64,000 bases of DNA from Calendula officinalis. Lineage: Eukaryota > Streptophyta > Magnoliopsida > Asterales > Asteraceae. The stretch covers positions 1,617,001 to 1,681,000 of the forward strand of contig OY970824.1 of the NCBI GenBank assembly GCA_963853835.1. The letters are read 5' to 3'. The notes under the pieces are model-generated. The model was not told the DNA's origin and did not search any database. It saw nothing but the letters and a program-made list of their open reading frames with translations. Each line of letters opens with the position of its first letter. Position 1 is the first letter of the stretch. Positions 57,153 to 64,000 of this stretch are shown in pieces. The position numbers and the translations under genes were made by a program.

Positions 57153-57672
57153 ATTAATATATAGATTGAATATAATAATGCTTATCTAATTTCGGATAAA
57201 TAGGAATTGAATTTATATAGATGGTGTAAAATCGGATGACATGGGTGACATGGCACATATGTGGCAGAAGCTATTATGACATGGCATTAGTGACATGGCA
57301 AAAAATATTCTTTTATTATATAGAGAGATACTTAATTTATTGTTTACTAGTTAAAACGTAATTAATAGTTAGATAAAAATTAAAAATGTTACTTAGTAAT
57401 TTGGTGTTAAGTATTTTGTTATGAATTTGTGTAATAATAACAACATTTTGATCTGCTTGACCCGTTTAACTTGTTTGACCTGATAATCTGTTTAACCAGT
57501 TTCATTAAATGGGTTATCTGAGTTAGGTTTGGGTTGAAGTTAAACAGGTTAGAGTTGAGATATCTGACATGTTTATATAAACATGTCGGTTTCGGGTTGA
57601 ACGTTTCTGACCCGTCAACCCGCGAACCCGACCCGTCAATCCGAACCCGACCTGAATTGCCAACCCGAAACA

Positions 57673-58568
57673 AAATGTTCCAAATGGTAGAATTATACCA
57701 ACCAAATTTGCGTAATAGGAATACTTTAATTTTACTATTACACCATATTTATTTTAATTTAAATTGTATTTAAAATAAAGTATATAATCCAATTATTAAA
57801 ATGGTTTTTGTTAATTTTAAATAGATCAACAATCGTACCCAAATATCAACTACGTGTCTCCAAACTAAAAGCATACTTACAAAAATACAAAATTTATAAT
57901 TTCACAAATACAAAAAAGGACATATATAAGCCTTTGTCCAAATGACAAACGAGACCTTAAATTCATGATATTCTTTATTTTTTGTATCGAGTAACAACAA
58001 AAAGTGGAAGCCTATTTTAAGGGATTTTTATGTCTTAAAATTAACAAATATTCCTAAAATTGGAATTTAATATATTCCATAAATTATGATTTTCGAATTA
58101 CTCCTTAGGGGAGTTTGGATCTTCGACAATTTCACTACCTTTTTTTTTGTTTTCTTCGTACTTACATAAATTTACATACATAACCGAGTTTAATCATACT
58201 AGCATGATCTTATAATAATTATATAATTGATAGAAATAATCATGTTCACGACTAGTATGATATTCAATGGTTTTAATTTAATCGAGAAACATTATCATAA
58301 ATGTTAGTTTCTCGATCCCTTGTTCCACCTTGGACTCTCGGCGAGTCCTAAACATCGGTATATTTACAAAAAAGAATGATATGTAATCATGATAGCATAG
58401 TTAATGTAGGTGTTGGGAAAGCTCGTCAATTGATGTCTATAAGGCTTTCTTAAAGGTGCGTAAATATCAAATGATCGCAATAATCAATCTTGTTGCTTGT
58501 CAATTCATTGTAATTTGGTTAATTTACATCATACCAATTTTAGTAACTTCTCACTTTTATAATGAAAA
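57673..58568. other. Intergenic, no gene
   Basis: AT-rich sequence between two Helitrons; nothing recognised. Confidence 0.5.
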
Positions 58569-60356
58569 TTAGGTTATTACCCGTGAAATTCACGAGCTGT
58601 GGATAATTTTATTGAATGTAATTTTTATAAAACAAATTTTATAAAAATAAGTAAATGTTCAACGATTACGAAACAAATTTTAACAAAATAACGATTTAGA
58701 AACAATCCCATTACCAAAATAAGAAAAGTTTATATTTCTAAACACTTTCTTTAATACTTCCTCCGATTCAAAATAAGTGTTACACTTTCTTTATATGTGT
58801 AATTCAAAATAAGTGCTACACTTTAAAAAATTACATTATTTGGCAAAAAATAGTAGGACTCACACCCACTAAGTATCTACTTTAACAAAGTGAAATGACT
58901 CATTTATCCTTAATTTTTACTTTTAAACATCATTAACTCCACCTTATTCAAAAGGTGTGGGACCCATTATTCACTAACAATTTAATTAATCTAATTTAAC
59001 CATCATTATAATCTTTTGCCTCAAAAAATCGTGAAACATAAAGTGTAGCACTTATTTTGAATAGGAGGAAGTATAATATTTGATGTTTTATTTATAAGAC
59101 CATCGTCCTTATCTTTTATTAATATTTTAAAACTTTATCTTGTCTTTACTCTATATAACGTATAATTGTATGTATAATTGTATGTGTGAAAACGATGGCT
59201 CTCTCAAATACATAAAGTTTTTTTATAATGTACTTATATGGTCATTATGAACACTTTATTTAACAAAAATTTAATAACTTAAATAAACTCTAGATTTATA
59301 TAGTCTATTGTTGATGATTTTAACATGACTATAATTGGACTTGACGTAAAATAAGAACCATAAATTTTCAAACAATGTCATTCAAGGTAAATCTATGTAG
59401 TTGTGTAGCTTTATGGACTCAAGATCCTCTTTTAAACAGGTGTGTACATGTAATATTTGTTAGACACGGAACATGAATGTTGTTTATAACTCGTTAGTTG
59501 TTAATTCAAAGAAGTACATAAAAAGCAATACATTCTAAATAGGGTTAGAGTGTAAAGTTAGAGTTTAGGGATTAAAAAGGATTTAGGGTTTATGGTCATG
59601 GGTTAAGGTTACGATTATTGGTTAATCTCAATGATTCTAAAACATTCAAAACAAAAAAATCCCTCAAAGGGACAAAAAATAGAAAATATCTTTTTTAATT
59701 TCTTGATCTCAATCTTCATAAAAGAAAAAGACTCAACAAATTAAATGATCATATCAACTCTTTATTTAAATTATCAAACTTTGAAGCATATATATCCATT
59801 TAGCACAAACTCAAAAAACTAAAAAGAAACTAAAAATCAAATCTTTTGATATAAAGTTTCTGCAAATTATCAAACTAAAATCATGGGTTTTAATAACCCG
59901 TGATATAAAGATCAATGATGTTAAAACACCTCAACACTAACTTGATGTTATATGATGCTAGAAAAAACTAACCCGTAAAATAGCAATTTTATTTTTAACG
60001 AAAACAAAAACATATTAGATGTATAAAATGTATATGAACCTGAAATTTAAAATTTGGAATTCCGTGATTTACGTATAAAAATTAGGAAAGACTTATTTAG
60101 TTATTAATATAAATGGGATGTCTAAAAATAATTTATGTTAATTCAAACTTTAATTTAAGTAAGTGAATGAGTATGGTAAATTTTCTGCAATTACATTTAA
60201 AATATAAACTTTGAAAAAAAAGATTTCCATAAATCGAGTGTTGTTAATGGGCGGGAAAACGAAATTTGGGGCCAATTAGGAGTTGCCACGTGGCATGTTA
60301 AGGTCTAAGAAAATGACATGTGGCTATCAAAAGCTTCTTTTATTATATTTAATAGA
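58569..60356 (-). mobile_element. Second non-autonomous Helitron, 1788 bp
   Basis: On the minus strand it starts TCTATTAAATATAATAAAAG after host A (60357) and ends with the hairpin CTCGTGAATTTCACGGG, TAATAAC, CTAA and host T. Both this element and the one at 55532 place 'gccacatgtca' / 'gccatgtca' near the 5' end, suggesting one family. A Stowaway lies inside. An internal 'aacccgtgatat' near 59895 may mark an older end, so the element could be composite. Confidence 0.72.
58757..59071. mobile_element. Stowaway MITE, group B, inside the second Helitron
   Basis: CTTCCTCCGATTCAAAATAA left end and TTATTTTGAATAGGAGGAAG right end with TA flanks (58755-58756 and 59072-59073). Confidence 0.9.
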
Positions 60357-61121
60357 TTTGTCATTTTACAAAATAGTAAAATATTGAAGAGATATGCGAC
60401 TCAATAATTAATTGTGGAAAATAACAAGAGACTTTTGGAGAAGTCAAAGGTCAAAATTGATAATAGCAAAAGTCAAAACGTTGCTCCGTGATTTTATCTG
60501 TAACATCCCGAGACCCGGCCTAGAATTTTAAATTACTTTCGGTAAGTAATTCTATATGTTTATTATCTTTATTATAAGTTATGTGATTTATTTGGATTTT
60601 ATTATATTTTAATCAAGGGATTAAAATATGTATTTACTGATTTGATCAAGTATAAAAAGGGTAAATTTCATTTCTTATTAAACTTTGAATTACAGTTCCA
60701 AAAATATCTTCATTATTAAAATCTGAGTTAGATAGGTATTTTTAATTAAATCAAACGCGATCTAGACTTCCAGTTTTACACTGTGTTTAATGAAGTGCTG
60801 GACTATTTTGGGGTGTGGGCACGTGTCTAAGAGGGGTCAAAACCCCTTTTCCCCTTTTCTTTTCCATGCACATCGACACACTCACACACACTCAAGAGGG
60901 TTTTTGGTTTTTCTTAATTTTGGGTGTTTGTTGCTGAAATCTCCCTCTCTTTCTCTGCAATTCCGAATTCCAGTCAAGATCAAGGTTAGAAATACTTCTT
61001 GGTTGCTAGGGTTCTTGGTCTTGCATGCAAAAATTAGGGTTCTTGAGTTTTTATGAGATTTTCTTCAATTTTGTGTTGAATTGTTGAACTCTTAGGGTTT
61101 AGATGATGTTTATATTTGGAT

Positions 61122-63447
61122 TGTAACACCTAATTTTTCAAAACACTATTTAAATCATATTTTTAAATAAAATACTACAATGTCCAAAGTTCCCAAAATA
61201 CGGTTTAACAAAAACCCTTAAAACATTTATCAGAGTTATAAAATCCGGTGTTACAAAGATAATATCATAACCATAGGATAAACGGGATCTACCTACGAGC
61301 TCCCGAGCTAGACAACGCTAGGCCACTTCTATCGCGACCCCCCTAATCCAACGATCTTGAACCTGAGTACATAGCAAAAAACAAAGTAGTACGTGAGACA
61401 AAATAGTCTCGTGAGATACATGGGTTTTCGACCCATTCTCAAAAGATTTATAAAATAATATTTATAATATCAAAAATACTTATCCTTATCATTTCTTATT
61501 AATTCATAATTCATCTTCTATTCATTTAACCGTATAAACTAATAAGCTTACCGTAAGCTTACTCGTCATCTAATCACATACTTGTAAGTTATCTCCAAAC
61601 TTACACTTTCATTATCACATATGCGACGGACCTCTCCGAAGCCAACTCTCCCGATATGGGACGTCATAGGTAACTATCAAGGTAATTGGGAACCCCCATC
61701 TTACCGAGATTCATAAGCTCTCCCGTTCCCGGGCCGTCATGCTCACCCATCATTGGGTGTCGTAAACTGTGACATTCTACTCTTTGCGCAGGGAGGTACC
61801 ACCCCAAGTAGACGTCTCATGCTCCCCCATTTCTGGGCGGTCTTATATAGGATATCTCATTCATCACATATGAGCCTCAGCTCCATTCATCACATATGAG
61901 CATCAGCTCCTTTCATCATTTCTATCATTTATTAGAATACCTCTATTCTAAGTTATCATATCTTTCTCATTACTTATTCAGTTTCAACATTGACTTTACC
62001 AAGTCCTTTACTAATTTAAAACATATTTATCTTTTATAGAAATCATCTTACTTTGACTCTTCTTTGACTAGAATACACGTTTATTACTAGTCACTTGTTA
62101 CTTATTCTCTTAGTAATTCAATAACTACTTTCATTAGTATAATATACTAATCGATACTTATTACATAAAAATCATTGTCTCAAGCTTTATTAATACAAAT
62201 TATTAATAAACCGATTATCAAGCTCTTTTAAATCATTATCTTTATTCATACATCTTATTTATGAAAACTCACTAATTACTTTTCATTATCATAATCTCTT
62301 TCAAAATCAACAATCGTTTAGATATACTAAAACAGTCTAATACTAGCATTTTCTCATCATATCAATCATATCTTTATTAAAACGTTTATTAATAAAGACT
62401 CTTAAAACATCATAGTTTTCAAAATCATTTGCTATGTACCCAGTAAAAGTCTCATGTACTCACCTTAGCCAAGCTAACTCCAAATCGTGTCTACCAACAC
62501 GAATCCTTGCTATCAAACTTGTGAAATGTCACCAATCTTTAGGTCTTCTTGACCTACCATCAATATCATCAAAATAACTAGTTATTATCCATAACTAATT
62601 ATAAATCAATCCATATTCACATTCCTAACCACCAAGTTCATCCAACTTGGTGGAATCTCAAACCCTAGTTCAAGATTTCCATCAATAAACCGAAATCCAA
62701 CTTGTACACATCGATTACAAGCTTACAATGAGTGTTCTACACCCATGTTTAGTCATCTTCCCCAAAGATGACATGGTTGGTTCCCCAAACCACCATTTTT
62801 ACCCATACAAAGCTCACAATCAAGGTAGATAAGCAAGACAATCAAGAATACTTACCCTTGATGTTTCAATCCTTCAAGAAGATGAAGATTTGAGCTCCTT
62901 AGCTCCAAAAACGACCAAGAACACTCCCAAATCGGCTGCACTATGTGTTGGGGTTGTATGAGAAATGAAACCCTAGCTCACACACAAGTTTATATATTCC
63001 AGACGCTTCTCGCGCCCCGCTCGCGCCCACCTCGCGCCGCGAGGTGATGCGGGTTCGCCTGCTGGTTGCCGCTGAAATACAGACCTCGCGTTTCGCTCGC
63101 GTTTCGTCGCCTCTTGTCTCAACTCGAGATTCTCGCGTTTCGCTCGCGACTGGCTCGCGTTTCGCTCGCGACTCTTGTCTCAACTCTTGATTCTCGCGTT
63201 TCACCTTTGGAGCTCCTGTTCAACCTCGCGACTGCCTCGCGCCTGGCTCGCGCCGCGAGGGCTGTCTGGGACAGTTTCTTGCCTTTTAAACTTGTTTCCA
63301 TCCAAGTCTTGACCCATACTTGGTTACACCAAGTCCCAAACATCCAAACACTCGATAAAACACAACGGAGACTCGATTAAACATTTTACTACCTTTATTC
63401 CTCAGTATTTCCGTTTAATTCATTAACCGAAAATTCCGGTCGTTACA
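61122..63447. mobile_element. Probable solo LTR, 2326 bp
   Basis: It starts TGTAACACCTAATTTTTC and ends CCGGTCGTTACA, both TG..CA type. It is flanked by a perfect 5-bp duplication TGGAT (61117-61121 and 63448-63452). No internal pair of long direct repeats and no gag/pol frame is visible, so it looks like one LTR left after recombination. A large LTR of this kind fits Gypsy-type elements. A small internally deleted element is the alternative. Confidence 0.75.
63005..63260. repeat. CpG-rich tandem repeats inside the solo LTR
   Basis: Irregular repeats of 'ctcgcgtttcgctcgcgact' type units (about 18-22 bp) stand out from the AT-rich surroundings. Open frames across it on both strands are repeat artefacts. 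Confidence 0.85.
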
Positions 63448-64000
63448 TGGATTTTCTTGTGCTAATGTGTTATTGCAGTTGAATTCTTATATGATGTTCT
63501 TATCACCAAGCTCTATCAATGGAGTTTTGGAGAAGATGACCAAAACCCACCAAATTTGATAAATTGTGTAAAATGAGTTCTTGATGTTTTAACTAGTGTA
63601 GAATCATAATTAGATGTAAATTGACTGAATTGTATGTGTGTTGATGTTAAAAATTGGATGGTGTTTGGCTAATTTGGCATTTTAAAGATTATCTAGCTAT
63701 TTGGGTCAATTATAGAAAAAGTCAAAGCTGAAGTTTGACTTTATTTCCAAGAAGTCAAAATTATATTTGAAATGATGTGTAACTACTAATTGATGTTAAA
63801 CATAGGTAATAACTAGTGAAGCATGTTTTTGACGACATACTTAGTTTGAGAAGTTTAATTCATGATTATTGCCATACTTAGAGTTGTGGTGAAATGGTTA
63901 AATGAATTGTGCAAGTTTTGGGTTATGTATGAACTTCTACTTTTAAGTATTTCGGTTAAATTGATTACTAATTCGGTTGTACTATTATTACAGGCAAAGG

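Larger units (their letters stand above)
55532..57328 (-). mobile_element. Non-autonomous Helitron, 1797 bp
   Basis: On the minus strand it starts TCTCTCTATATAATAAAAG after host A (57329) and ends with the hairpin CCCGTGATTCATCACGGG, TTATAGG, CTAG and host T (55531). TC start, hairpin, CTRR end and insertion between A and T are the Helitron hallmarks. There is no Rep/helicase gene. It contains a Stowaway (55617) and a hAT-type element (55965). Confidence 0.85.
55317..57672. mobile_element. hAT-like 'gacccg' repeat element split by a Helitron
   Basis: The left end TAAGGGTGGTAATTTCTGAC and the right end, inverted, GTTGGCAATTCAGG resemble the common plant TAGGGGTGGCAATT termini. Both arms are opposed 'cgacccg' / 'cgggtcg' repeats. 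The Helitron at 55532-57328 interrupts it. No convincing flanking duplication remains. Confidence 0.55.
60499..64000 (+). mobile_element. Probable LTR of a Gypsy-type element, interrupted and running off the window
   Basis: TGTAACATCCCGAGACCCGG at 60499 is a common start of plant Gypsy LTRs. The sequence on both sides of the inserted element (60499-61121 and 63448-64000) reads as one continuous, mostly non-coding unit containing a CT-rich leader and an 'agggttt' region. The other end is outside the window, so class and limits are uncertain; an untranslated host gene leader is an alternative. Confidence 0.45.

Noticed and set aside
62941..63380. Open frames of 74-104 codons in the CpG-rich block
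   Set aside because: The encoded proteins are repetitive Arg/Glu/Ser strings from the tandem repeat in both strands, inside a probable solo LTR.
1..64000. CRISPR arrays, bacterial operons or integrated virus genes
   Set aside because: No regularly spaced repeats with unique spacers, no prokaryotic gene arrangement and no viral protein family was seen.

Overview
This window is nuclear DNA of a flowering plant: AT-rich, with GT-AG introns, plant-specific gene families, plant-type U6 promoters and a MIR390 locus. It is a eudicot. An asterid is my guess from the transposon flavour, but the sequence does not settle the family. Nothing bacterial, viral or organellar dominates, although one fragment of mitochondrial origin is present.

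Gene layout. Position 64 starts a two-exon gene for a 91-residue conserved plant protein (+). Position 3973 starts a DUF688-type protein (+). Positions 7101-8840 hold a three-exon LOB-domain transcription factor of the LBD13/LBD15 type (+) with a 14-nt first coding exon. Two tandem class III peroxidases (-) lie at 12195-14309 and 20339-22081. A nodulin-like/NFD4-type transporter (-) spans 24102-26229. Two U6 snRNA genes (+) start at 31750 and 35774. A WI12/wound-induced protein (+) is at 36432. A five-exon GRAM/WBP2-like gene (+) spans 38359-41257. A three-exon GDSL esterase/lipase (+) spans 46173-50110. A PRA1 protein (+) is at 52148. A MIR390 hairpin (-) is near 54494. I joined exons by eye from splice sites, reading frame and family similarity.

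Transposon layout. Most of the remaining sequence is transposon-derived, and many insertions can be delimited to the base by target-site duplications (TSDs). They include: a 2757-bp non-coding LTR retrotransposon with identical-length 697-bp LTRs, inserted into a Harbinger element between the two peroxidases; a Harbinger element with a stop-riddled transposase (43733-45657) and an internally deleted relative (about 32392-33382); four or more hAT-type elements with 8-bp TSDs, one carrying a piece of mitochondrial rps3; two Mutator-like foldback elements with 9-bp TSDs; about twelve Stowaway elements flanked by TA; three to five Helitron copies or ends; and a probable 2.3-kb solo LTR nested in another LTR at the right edge. 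From 55317 to 57670 there is a three-level nest: a Helitron inside a hAT-like element, itself carrying a second hAT element and a Stowaway.

The genes do not form a pathway or operon. The only local functional groupings are the tandem peroxidase pair and the duplicated U6 genes. No new multi-gene system was found. The most unusual objects are the rps3-carrying hAT element, the Harbinger pair with complementary defects, the Helitron family carrying Pol III-like boxes, and an unclassified 110-130-bp dispersed repeat.
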